The notes under the pieces are model-generated. The model ran no database searches and had not been told where the DNA came from. It saw only the letters and a list, made by a program, of their open reading frames with translations. The position numbers were made by a program, and so were the translations under genes. Positions 32,366 to 43,172 of a DNA stretch of 64,000 nucleotides are shown one piece after another. The stretch comes from Isoperla grammatica. Taxonomy: Eukaryota > Arthropoda > Insecta > Plecoptera > Perlodidae. Position 1 is the stretch's first letter, and every line of letters starts with the position of its first letter. The DNA is taken from assembly GCA_945910005.1 (NCBI GenBank), contig OX246749.1, positions 25,110,915 through 25,174,914 on the forward strand, in the 5' to 3' direction.

Positions 32366-33361
32366 CGCTGTGAAGCAGCCGGGCGTGCAAAGCGAGCAGT
32401 GTAACGAGGTTCAACGAATGTAGTAAGCAGTGTTAAGTAGCCCGGCGTTTACATGGAGCGGTGTGTTGAGGTCCAACGCGTGTAATAAGCAGTGTGAAAC
32501 AGACCGGCTTGCACAGCGAGCAGGGTGACGAAGACAACGCGTGTAGTAAGCAGTATGAAGTAGCCCGGCGTATACAACGAGCAGTGTGACGAGGTCCAAC
32601 GCGTGTAGTAAGCAGTGTGAAGCAGACCGGCGTGCACAGCGAGCAGGGTTACGAAGACAACGCGTGTAGTAGGCAGTGTGAAGCAGCCTGTCGTGCACAG
32701 CGAGCAGTGTGACGAGGTCCAACGAGTGTAGTTAGCAGTGTGAAGTAGCCCGGCGTATACAACGAGCAGTGTGGCGAGGTCCAACGCGTGTAGTAAGCAG
32801 TGTGAAGCAGACCGGCGTGCACAGCGAGCAGTGTGGCGAGGTCCAACGCGTGTAGTAAGCAGTGTGAAGCAGACCGGCGTGCACAGCGAGCAGTGTGGCG
32901 AGGTCCAACGCGTGTAGTAAGCAGTGTGAAGCAGCCTGTCGTGCACAGCGAGCAGTGTGACGAGGTCCAACGAGTGTAGTTTGCAGTGTGATGTAGCCCG
33001 GCGTATACAGCGAGCAGTGTGGCGAGGTCCAACGCGTGTAGTAAGCAGTGTGAAGCAGACCGGCGTGCACAGCGAGCAGTGTGACGAGGTCCATCGCGTG
33101 AAGTAAGCAGTTTGAAGTAGCCCGGCGTGTACAGCGAGCAGTGTGACGAGGTCCAACGCGTGTATTAAGCAGTGTGAAGCAGACCGGCGTGCACAGCGAG
33201 CAGTGTGACGAGGTCCAACGCGTGTAGTAAGCAGTGTGAAGTAGCCCAGTGGGCACAGCGAGCAGTGTGACGAGGTCCAACGCGTGTAGTAAGCAGTGTG
33301 AAGTAGCCCGTTGTGCACAGCTTAGCAGTGTGACGAGGCCTAACGAATGTATGAAGCAGTG
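32366..33361 (-). repeat. 62-bp satellite, right array (~16 units)
   Basis: Same unit and orientation as the left array, with array-specific variants (e.g. GTGTGGCGAGG, GGCGTATACA). Ends at the second copy of the 130-bp direct repeat. Confidence 0.95.
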
Positions 33362-33491
33362 ATGCAAAGCGAAAGTTTATCGTGAAATCTATATCTTCAG
33401 TAACACATACTTAGTGTTATACATAATTGGCAAAGAATATAAAATTATCGTGGGCAGCGCCGCCAGCGCGGCGACTTACCGCCGGCGCCAG
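33362..33491 (+). repeat. Direct repeat flanking the satellite, right copy
   Basis: Partner of 28756-28889 in the same orientation. Together they bracket the whole satellite-TTAGG-satellite block. About 100 bp of transposon end follows. Confidence 0.9.
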
Positions 33492-33603
33492 CAGTTTATT
33501 TTATGCCTGTTCCAGTCGGACCAGGCCAGAGTTTGGCTTAAACAGGCAGGCCACAGGGCATTTGCCCGGCTGCCCGGTGGGCCGGTCCGCCCCTGAACAT
33601 ATG

Positions 33604-33889
33604 GCTGCTTATGGCCAACACATGGCTGCTTTGCTTATGGCCAACATATGGCTGCATTGTGGCTGCCATATGGCTGCATTGTGGATACCTCATGGCTACA
33701 AAACTCATGTGGCGACCATGACCGCCACAATTGCCATTTCTTAACACAATGGCATACATATGGATATTACATGGCTTCACCTGGTCATCTAGTGGTTAAC
33801 TGGATGTTGACCACATGGCTGTTAAATGGTGGACAGATGGCTCCCGCTATGGCCATCACTTGGGTAGCTTGTGGACACCTTATGATTTC
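33604..33889. other. TATGGCTGC simple repeat, then unique sequence
   Basis: Continuation of the target-site simple repeat to about 33700, then ATGG-rich unique DNA. No gene. Confidence 0.5.
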
Positions 33890-35060
33890 TATTTGGGCAG
33901 TTTGTCCACCGCCTCGTACTGCCTCACTTACGCTTGTTGGCTAGTAGAAGATCACTGCGCATGCTTGGCGAGATTATACTACCCGACTACCATACGTTGA
34001 CCGGTAGACGTAGCAGTTTGTCCACCGCCTCGTACTGCCTCACTTACGCTTGTTGGCTAGTAGAAGATCACCGCGCACGCTTAGTGAGATTATACTATCC
34101 GACTACCATACGTTGACCGGTATGACGTGGCAGTTTGTCCACCGCCTCGTACTGCCTCACTTACGCTTGTTGGCTAGTAGAAGATCACCGCGCACGCTTA
34201 GTGAGATTATACTACCCGACTACCATACGTTGACCGGTATAACGTGGCAGTTTGTCCACCGCCTCGTACAGCCACACTTACGCTTGTTGGCTAGTAGAAG
34301 ATCACCGCGCATGCTTGGCGAGATTATACTACCCGACTACCATACGTTGACCGGTACGACGTGGCAGTTTGTCCACCTCCTCGTACAGCCTCACTTACGC
34401 TTGTTGGCTAGTAGAAGATCACCGCGCACGCTTAGTGAGATTATACTACCCGACTACCATACGTTGACCGGTATAACGTGGCAGTTTGTCCACCGCCTCG
34501 TACTGCCTCACTTACGCTTGTTGGCTAGTAGAAGATCACCGCGCACGCTTAGTGAGATTATACTACCCGACTACCATACGTTGACCGGTATAACGTGGCA
34601 GTTTGTCCACCGCTTCGTACAGCCACACTTACGCTTGTTGGCTAGTAGAAGATCACCGCGCATGCTGGCGAGATTATACTACCCGACTACCATACGTTGA
34701 CCGGTACGACGTGGCAGTTTGTCCACCTCCTCGTACAGCCTCACTTACGCTTGTTGGCTAGTAGAAGATCACCGCGCATGCTTGGCGAGATTATACTACC
34801 CGACTACCATACGTTGACCGGTATGACGTGGCAGTTTGTCCACCGCCTCGTACAGCCTCACTTACGCTTGTTGGCTAGTAGAAGATCACCGCGCGTGCTT
34901 AGTGAGATTATACTACCCGACTACCATACGTTGACCGGTATGACGTAGTTGTTTGTCCACCGCCTCGTACAGCCTCACGTACGCTTGTTGGCTAGTAGAA
35001 GATCACCGCGCATGCAGGCGAGATTATACTACCCGACTACCATATGTTGACCCGGTACGA
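33890..35060 (+). repeat. 117-bp satellite, ~10 units
   Basis: Unit carries GGCAGTTTGTCCACCGCCTC, TTGGCTAGTAGAAGATCACC, GAGATTATACTACCCGACTA and CATACGTTGACCGGTA. The period is 116-117 bp, a multiple of three in most units, so a frame of up to 216 codons runs through it without being a gene. The GGCAGTTTGTC.ACCGCC word also occurs at 35754-35772 and inverted at 40899-40918. Confidence 0.93.
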
Positions 35061-35269
35061 CGTGGTAGCCAAACAACCACTAACGTTGGTTCTCTGCCCT
35101 GAGTTTATACTCAAAGGTCGATGGTCTCGAGATGAAAAAAGTTGTTATTCTCAAACGCAAATATTGACGTAGGCAAATAACGCTATCAATGTCATAGGTC
35201 AATGACGTACATCATTAATTATTTTTTTATTTTATTATAATTAAGCACAGTGTAGGGCACAATACCCTC

Positions 35270-35612
35270 TTTAGCCTGATGATTGATTAATGGTAATAAG
35301 GAAGGGAGGAGGGGAAGCCTGGTACCGGCACGTAACTTACTTCTGTCGATTAGTACAAAGGGGACCAACGGCTTCACGTCTCATCCAAAAGGACGGTGTA
35401 ACTTTGACCAGTCAGGCAGTCATATAGGTTTCTCCACTTACCTGGACTGCCGAGTAGTTGACGAGGAGAACGAAGCTGTTACAGAACCTTTCGAACCCTC
35501 CAATCTGCTCTAACCAACGGCAACCATTGTTTCAGAGGAGAGTGGTCATTCATCCAACTCCTGACCTAGCCCGAGGTTGCTTAACTTCGGTGTTTGTATG
35601 GGAACCGGCTTA
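35270..35612 (-). mobile_element. 5S rRNA-derived SINE (SINE3-like)
   Basis: Minus strand from about 35612 reads CACCGAAGTTAAGCAACCTC, then GGGCTAGGTCAGGAGTTGG and ATGAATGACC. This matches the internal promoter region (A box to C box) of 5S rRNA. It continues into a non-5S body containing CTTTTGGATGAGACGTGAAG, like a core found in several animal SINEs, and ends in an ATCAATCATC tail. Too short and too diverged to be a 5S gene. Confidence 0.68.
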
Positions 35613-36796
<1,184 letters not shown>

Positions 36797-36839
36797 TCCT
36801 CCTTTGTAAATCAGTTTTTATAACTGAATAGGATAGACA

Positions 36840-36874
<35 letters not shown>
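36797..36874 (+). mobile_element. Tiny retro-insert with (TAAA)n tail
   Basis: About 78 bp not belonging to the LINE frame: 'TAACTGAATAGGATAGACAT' then TAAATAAATAAA. It separates two halves of one LINE frame, which reads on at AAGCGTCAATCAGTAGATTC. It looks like an extremely 5'-truncated retroposed copy. Confidence 0.6.
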
Positions 36875-36875
<1 letters not shown>

Positions 36876-38617
36876 AGCGTCAATCAGTAGATTCTGTAAT
36901 TAACAAATATTTATGTACTCTGTACAGTGAAGAAGAAGTGGCAAGTAGGTTTGTTGATAGTTTTGTGGAAGAGATTATTGGGATTCAACATCAATGCTCA
37001 ACTGAAACCTCAAAGCGGTTGTCTCGTTCCACTCAGCGACAGTCAATGTATTTCGGGAGTGCCAGTTCGGCTACTGTTCGCAAAATTATTGATAATTTAA
37101 ACACAAATAAGCAGCCTGGAATTGACGGGATAAGGGTGATTGATTTAAAATACGTAAGCGAACAGATTAGTCCCATAATTGCAAAGATAATTAACCTGTC
37201 TTTAGCTACGGGGGAAATACCTGATATGTTGAAGGTATCTATTGTAAGGCCTGTATATAAAAAAGGCAGTCATATGAATTTCAGTAATTACAGACCAATT
37301 GCACTGCTCTCGGTGGTTGAGAAGGTAATGGAGCGTGTGGTAGCGGACGCACTTTGCAACTATTTAGATAAATTTAAAATTATTAACGCCAATCAATTTG
37401 GGTTTCAAAAAGGCAAGAGTACCACTGATCTGCTCGTGAAATTTTCAAATTTAGTTAATAACAAATTAAATGATAACATGCACATAGTTGCTATGTTTGT
37501 AGATTTAAGCAAAGCTTTTGATACACTAAATCATGCTAAATTGTTGCAATGTTTAGAGCGAATTGGTATTCGTGGACCCATTTTGAGTTGGTTTAAAAAC
37601 TATTTAACAAATCGTCGTATTAGGGTAAAGGTAGGAAGCGTTTTCAGTCACGAACGAGGGGTTAATGCTGGGGTTCCCCAAGGTTCAATTTTAGGTCCTA
37701 TTTTGTTCTTAGTGTACGTAAACGATTTGGTTAAATGTTTTCAATACTGTTATGTTTTTATGTATGCTGATGACATTTTGTTAGTATCGGTTCACAGAGA
37801 TTTTAAAATTGCTGAGTTGCGTATGCAGATTGATTTTATCAACTTATTAAAAGAGATTCATGATGCAGAATTAGTAATTAATATCAGTAAGACTAAACTT
37901 ATTCATTTGTGTACGCCTCATAACAGGGATGCTCACCAGGAAGTTAGGGTGATAAGTCACACAAGTGAATGTTTACATAATCAGGTCGATCCGGTTACGT
38001 GTGTGTGTCTGGACTTTGTCGAGAATGTTGACACTCATGTATATTTAGGTTTAGTCATTGATAAGCATTTTAGTTGGAGACCCCAGATTGAAGCGGTTTG
38101 TAATAGATTAAGGGCTTGCCTCAGGCAGTGCTACTTTTTAAAATACGTTTTGCCCTTTTCTGCGCGTCGTAATGTTTATTTGGCGCTTACAGAGTCTGTC
38201 ATAGCGTACGGTCTTCTGGCATGGGGGTCTGCTACTGTTTTTCATTTGAATAAAATAAAAGTTTTGCAAAATAAACTTGTGCGTGAAATAAGACCACACA
38301 ATGTTCAAATTCATTCGACTCGTGATGCCTATTATTTGTGCAATGTTCTACCAGTTGAACTACTGTTTTTGTATCAATTAATATTAAAATATTACTTTAT
38401 CAGTGAGTATAAAATTGTGTTATGTAGAAATTTAAATACTCGCAGTCAGTCAAAATTGAAGTATGAAGTTCCTAGGTGTATAAACAAGTATGGCCAAAGG
38501 TGTTTTGAGTTTTTAGTCCCAGTCACATTTAACAATTTGCCTGATAATTTAATTAACTTGACCAAATTATTTGAAATCAAAAAAGGATTAAGACTTTATC
38601 TTCTATCGTTAATTTAG
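36875..38617 (+). CDS. LINE ORF2 part 2: reverse transcriptase
   Basis: Open from about 36875 to the stop at 38617, 581 codons. RT motifs in order: 'GIDGI', 'NYRPIALLSVVEKVMERV', 'NQFGFQKGKST', 'FVDLSKAFDTLNH', 'GVPQGSILGPILFLVYVNDL', catalytic MYADDILL (both Asp present), and a thumb segment with 'YLGLVIDK'. The enzyme copies element RNA at a nicked target. The frame has no internal stop, so the copy may be fairly young despite truncation. The first in-frame start-like codon is GTG at 36938, but this is an interior fragment. Confidence 0.88.
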
Positions 38618-38850
38618 TTTGTCTTTACTTTCTCCGCGTTCCAATTTTTCTCTGTAGTTGGTGCACCAGACTCGTGGCAAAGTGTGTATTGATCTATCAT
38701 TGTCTGTTGCCTTTGTTCAAAATATAAATTATCCTTGTTTGTTAAATTTATTGTAGACTTTTATTGTGATGTATAAGAAAATTGAATATTGTTTAGTTTT
38801 TTTCTCATGAATGTATGCCGCTCCAATATTTTTTATTTTAATTTGAAGCG

Positions 38851-38886
38851 AAGCCCACTGTTAAGCTTCTATAAGCTTAGTGGGCA
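38851..38886 (+). other. Hairpin in LINE 3' UTR
   Basis: GCCCACT...AGTGGGC outer stem (7 bp) and AAGCTT/AAGCTT inner stem with a CTAT loop, split by a 3-nt bulge. It lies about 200 bp before the element end. Hairpins of this sort can be recognised by the element's own RT. Confidence 0.65.
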
Positions 38887-39080
38887 AAGCGATTAATTTA
38901 AATATTCACTTTGTTGAGAGTTATGATTTAATTATTATTATATGTGATTGTTGTGATTTTGATATTATATTATTTTGTGTTGGTTTATTTTTCTAAATGT
39001 GTACTTTTATTTATTGTATACTGTGTAAATTATACCAAGATGTAAAAATGTATAAAACTTAAATAAATTATTACGTTTAT

Positions 39081-39340
39081 TATTTCTATTATTATTGTTA
39101 TTGTTATTGTTAGTATTATTATTATTATTATTATTATTGTTTTATTGTTGCAATACATACAAACTCGGTCAAAACCGGCATAAACATGTTGTACGGAAAA
39201 AAATGTCAAGTATTTCCATGTGTTTACCTTATTAAAATCTACTTAGAACTAAAAAATTATTATTATTAATATTATTATTACTATTATTATTATTATTATT
39301 ATTAATAGTAGTATTTTTATTATTATTATTATTATTATTA
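39081..39340 (+). repeat. (ATT)n microsatellites
   Basis: Two ATT-rich tracts (39085-39140 and 39255-39340) with short unique DNA between. The second ends at the start of CTAGG copy F. Confidence 0.85.
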
Positions 39341-40730
39341 CTAGGAAAACGCTCCGCGTTGACAGATGAGCGATTTTTTTCAATGTATCAAATCAAAAAA
39401 ATCATTTGCATATCATATTACTATTTTTTTTTAAAATACCTTTATAATAAACATGATTTTTTTACAAGATGGCGGATCAAGCTACAATCTTATGACTTGT
39501 GTATATTATTTCTTGATATGTTGCTTATAAATGCAGGACATAGTATTTTCTTTAAATAAATCAAAACCTTTGAGTTGATTTTTCAATGAATTTCAGCATA
39601 ATTTCATTCGATCGTGGTCTACTCAACAGGCTCTAAGTCATAAACTATCAAACCTATCTGTGTATGGAAAGTTCCATAATGTAGATACAGACTATATCTA
39701 AAATGTATTATTGTTTAATCATACAATAACTCGCATTTAAACTACAATAATAATAGCTTTTTAATTTGTCGACTAAGTTGTTTGTTATTTTCTGCATGTT
39801 TGCCGTGAAAGTCATAAAACATAACTTGTCATTGTACCCATTCTATGATAGCTATCAAAATTCGAAATACATAGTGAGAAAGGTCTGACTGCGTAAGCCA
39901 TTTCGGCAGCATACTATGTGCATCTAACTTCAATGGTCCGCAAATGCGAATCATATCGGTGGAACACTGTAAAAATGAAGAAAATGTCTGCCGTAAATAA
40001 ACAATATTTTGTTACAACATGGCGGTTAAAGCTACGGTTTTGAAACTATTGTCGAGTGTTAGTACTATTGATGTGGACATACATGCAAACAATCATTTAT
40101 ATCCGCGTGTAATTTTTAATTTAATTAAATAAATTAAAAAACATGTTTTTCAGTAACTTATTTTTTGTAGGTTGGCATCTTACGTCATTGTAGCCTTTTT
40201 GTGACAGCTATCAAGATTCCAAATATTTTTGAGAAAGGTATGATTGCGTACGCTTTTTTTGTGTTTACTATGTGCATCTAACTGAAAAGATCCGCAAATG
40301 CGAATGATATCGGTGAAACACTGTAAAAACGAAGAAATTATTGTTGTAAATAAACAATATTTTTTTATGACATGACGGGTAAACTTACAATTTTGAAACT
40401 TTTGTTAAGTGTTGGCACCGTTGATGTAAATCTACAAGTGAAACATTATTTAAATATGTTTGTAAGTTTTCATTTAATTAAATAAATAAACAATTTTTGT
40501 TTTTTAGTAATTAATTTTTTGTAGGTTGGCATCTTGACGAATATTGCTGGTTATGTTAACAGCATCGAGTTTAGTAGTCACAAATGTTGACAGAAAATGT
40601 CAGCCAAATCCGTCAAGCCGTTTGACCTGTGCGCGACGAACAAAATTTGGCGAACACACACACACACACACACAGACAAAGTGCCGATCGAGTTGTATGG
40701 AGAGATTCACTCCGCTTCGCTACGCTCATC
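39341..40730 (-). mobile_element. CTAGG-family element, copy F (CA subfamily)
   Basis: Plus-strand start CTAGGAAAACGCTCCGCG; end GCTTCGCTACGCTCATC followed by TAATTA. Instead of an A-run it has a short (CA)n at 40656-40673. The last ~170 bp match copy G closely (TTGACAGAAAATGTCAGCC, 'CGCGACGAACAAAAT', 'CGATCGAGTTGTATGGAGAG'). Inside, a ~310-bp segment is tandemly duplicated with divergence (about 39900-40200 and 40240-40530). Confidence 0.72.
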
Positions 40731-40735
40731 TAATT

Positions 40736-40899
40736 ATTTTACTGCCCAACATGCTTTAGTCAGGGAGTAGAAGTTTGCCAAGCGAAGCGATGACGGAGTT
40801 TTAGGCTGTCTTCGTATATCTTCTGTGAAGTAGCCGAACAATCAGGCTCCGTCATAGCGTTGCTTGGTGAACTTCACTAAAGCATGTTGGGCAGTAAAA
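40736..40899. mobile_element. Foldback MITE, 164 bp
   Basis: TTTTACTGCCCAACATGC at the left and GCATGTTGGGCAGTAAAA at the right are exact inverted copies. Inner blocks also pair (CAAGCGAAGCGATGACGGAG with CTCCGTCATAGCGTTGCTTG). Starts within a few bp of the end of copy F. No target duplication identified. Confidence 0.8.
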
Positions 40900-41767
40900 G
40901 GCGGTTGACAAACTGCCGATGGATTGGGGTCTCTACCCTATATTACTCAATCAACGGGAGCAGTTTGTTTTTTATTAGTTTGGCTCCACTAGGCAACTGT
41001 ATAAAATATGTATCACGTCGGCTCTTCAGCACCTCAGGCTAGGCCACGCACGACAAAGCGTTGCGATGGAACATTTTTCAACAGCCCTCACCGAAGCAAT
41101 TATCGTTGGCGACCATCTGCGGGTGGACTCCGAATGTCTCACAAGAATTCATTTACAAGCTCTCACACTCATCCATTTATCTAGAGAGAAAAGGGACTTG
41201 GAGGTGGTTTTAAGGCAACCAAGCCAGCAAAACAATTACGGTATTGTGCACATTGGGTGTCCGCTCCGTTTTCACATTTCAATACCCGAAAAGTTCTTGA
41301 AACACTTATCACTACACAGAAGAATGTGTAATATGCGCCCAAACAAGGTTTTGTGTCCGCTAAAACATTATAAACTGCATTTCTCGACGGTATAAAACAA
41401 CGTTTGGCTGGGTGGTACATTGACGCCATGATCCTTTTGCTGCCGGTGTGCAGGTCTACCAACGAGTAGTTCAAGCTTAGGGGAGGGGTTACATCCCCCA
41501 AACCGGGTTAGCGTTCTTTCAATGGTTGGTAACACCTTGTTTCATGTCAACATGGCTGCTACTAATGGCCGCCCATTCCTCTTCCGCAACGTATTTCCCG
41601 ACATTTCTACTACTTCCACTCGCTATTCCACGATTTTCCACTACTTTGGGCACATTTCCCCACCACTTGTTTCCAGTAGCCACCACGATCGCCTTTTTAT
41701 CGCTTTCCGAGCGGACACCCAATGTGTACATTTACTATTTAAAGTTAATAGCCTAAACAAGGCAAGA
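40900..41767. other. No gene supported
   Basis: 40899-40957 is the inverted relative of 35723-35772. The frames in 41066-41770 have no recognised domain and no splice support. Nothing else seen. Confidence 0.4.
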
Positions 41768-41850
41768 TAATAATAATAATTTGTTGTGATATCCATGTTA
41801 TAGAGTGATGTGCCCCTCTTCAGGTGACTAACTAGGTATATTACGGGTGT
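41768..41850 (-). mobile_element. SINE 3' fragment
   Basis: ATAATAATAATAATTTG followed by GTGCCCCTCTTCAGGTGACT and AACTAGGT, matching the tail end of the SINE at 13809-14087. The tRNA-like head is absent (5' truncation). Confidence 0.6.
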
Positions 41851-42236
41851 GGTGCCGTGGCAGTTGGCTAGCTTCATGATTAATCTCGGCAAATCTACCG
41901 CATTTCGATGTATGCGGGTGAGTTTTGAAAACACAGCCGGCGATCCGTTGACCATTATTAAAAATCGACTGCGTACAGAACAAATTTGGAATATTTGAGC
42001 GCCATCCGTACAAACACTGTACAGTGTACACATTTTCAATCGCATTGTCAATGTCCACAGGATTCTCATGAAGTAAGTGTGGGGAGGCAGACACTGGTTG
42101 CATCAAAACAATGTCTTCGCCGAACCTGGTTGGTTTAACTCACATACACTCAACTCCATAGCAACCAGAAACAAATCACATACTTGAAAGTTGCAAGTTT
42201 TATTGTTGTTGTCAAACAGGTTATACATTACAATAC
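41851..42236 (-). other. Unassigned open frame
   Basis: A minus-strand frame of 92 codons (42106-41828, start ATG at 42106) partly overlaps the SINE fragment. It contains 'ENPVDIDNAIENVYTVQCLYGW' but I recognise no domain. It may be an exon or chance. Confidence 0.25.
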
Positions 42237-42350
42237 GAGAGTTTCACATGACGTCACGTCCGCTGTCACTCTTCTTGTCAACGCCCACTGGTGGGCAAAA
42301 CATTGAATGGCTGCATAGAATTACATAGGAAAACGTGAATTTTAAACGAA

Positions 42351-42539
42351 ATGCCTCAGAACTGTGTAGCATTTGGCTGCGCAAATCGCTCACAGACGCG
42401 TTCGAACATAAGTTTTTATCGTTTTCCAAAGGATGTGAAGAAGAAAAATGCTTGGGTTGCAGCCATAAAACGAAAAGGCTGGGAACCCAGCTCACATTCA
42501 CGCATCTGTTCTAAACATTTTTGGAATAGCTTAGGCTAG
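42351..42539 (+). CDS. THAP-domain exon
   Basis: 62 codons from ATG at 42351. It starts MPQNCVAFGC (C-x4-C), the classic THAP N-terminus, followed by 'ISFYRFPKD', 'KKKNAWVAAIKRKGW' with the conserved W, and 'ICSKHF' (C-x2-H). It therefore holds nearly the whole C2CH zinc-coordinating THAP module, which binds DNA. After KHF the frame meets a stop within a few codons, so the real exon probably ends by splicing near 42525-42535 or further right, though I see no strong donor. A splice-flanked exon at 44326 could be downstream. The protein may be host or transposase-derived. Confidence 0.7.
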   Translation: MPQNCVAFGCANRSQTRSNISFYRFPKDVKKKNAWVAAIKRKGWEPSSHSRICSKHFWNSLG

Positions 42540-42733
42540 GCCTACACGTAGGCTTTAGTGCTTCGGTAATGTAGACGTAATGCGATGGAACGAATGAAAT
42601 GAGTTTTCTGCTAGGCATAGCCTATCTTGCATTGTGTATCAACATTATTTGGGGTGTGTATTTTTGGGGTTATGTTTCATTAGGCATGGCTTAGGCCTAG
42701 GCGCCTAGGGTCTGGTAACTTAAAATGTATTAG

Positions 42734-42763
42734 CATTGAGTTTGTTGGCTAACAAACTCAATG
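42734..42763. mobile_element. 30-bp palindromic micro-element with 7-bp target duplication
   Basis: Palindrome CATTGAGTTTG...CAAACTCAATG with GTATTAG exactly repeated on both sides (42727-42733 and 42764-42770). Same design and nearly the same termini as 21214-21256 and 18984-19013. Confidence 0.75.
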
Positions 42764-42827
42764 GTATTAGCCTACAAAGTAGGCCTGTGCGCCAGCAGTC
42801 CAAGGTTGCTACGAGTTTTGTTTTTAT

Positions 42828-43172
42828 TTATTTATTTTTCGTTTTATTCACCAAAACACAGGGTTCGTTGGGCCTGTCATTGACCCTCTGGCCAGGTGTC
42901 ACTTTACATTTCAAGAAGCACAAGCCTACACGAGATTCGCCTACTCCTAGCGACTTGTAGAATACCTCACGCACTAACCCGCACTTGAAGTAATTATAAG
43001 CTTCAAGTAATTTGTACGCATTCATGTTATTTTTCGTGTTAGCATTCACTGAAATGTCACCAAACTTGACTGGTGGCCACTTTAACACCTCTGTAGACCA
43101 CTCTTTAAGCGAATAAGGATCAGGTAAAACAACTATAATGACATTAGTGGGGTCTGAGTTATCAGTAACCAT
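42828..43172 (-). CDS. First exon of a SWIM/YqaJ-associated family protein
   Basis: From ATG at 43172: 'WPPVKFGDI', 'NAYKLLEAYNYFKCGLVREVFY' and 'CFLKCKVTPGQRVND.PNEP.VLVNK'. From memory this resembles the N-terminal part of a large invertebrate family in which a SWIM zinc finger and a YqaJ-type exonuclease domain follow; those domains are not visible here. A likely donor is TTG|GTGAAT near 42865, after which the frame runs into AT-rich DNA and stops. Convergent to the THAP exon at 42351. Function unknown. Confidence 0.5.
   Translation of the reverse strand: MVTDNSDPTNVIIVVLPDPYSLKEWSTEVLKWPPVKFGDISVNANTKNNMNAYKLLEAYNYFKCGLVREVFYKSLGVGESRVGLCFLKCKVTPGQRVNDRPNEPCVLVNKTKNK

Larger units (their letters stand above)
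28016..33595. mobile_element. hAT-like non-autonomous transposon with satellite cargo
   Basis: A 5580-bp element bounded by inverted CAGGGGCGGAC(T/C)GGC ends, with a second inverted block (CCGGGCAAA) inside. It is flanked by a perfect 8-bp direct repeat AACATATG (28008-28015, 33596-33603). An 8-bp duplication and CAG-starting short TIRs are the marks of the hAT superfamily. No transposase reading frame is present. Inside, in order: ~740 bp of unique DNA, a 134-bp direct repeat, 49 units of a 62-bp satellite, a TTAGG array, 16 more satellite units, the second direct repeat (130 bp), ~100 bp of unique DNA. Satellite makes up about three quarters of the element. Confidence 0.85.

Noticed and set aside
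34050..34948. 216-codon frame with SRRSPRTLSEIILPDYHTL repeats
   Set aside because: Translation of the 117-bp satellite; frame survives only because the period is near a multiple of three.
35530..35612. 5S rRNA gene
   Set aside because: Only the internal promoter region is similar; the 5' and 3' ends of 5S rRNA are not present and it continues into a SINE body.
41066..41395. 109-codon plus-strand frame from ATG
   Set aside because: No recognised domain, no splice-site context, and another frame on the opposite strand is equally long.
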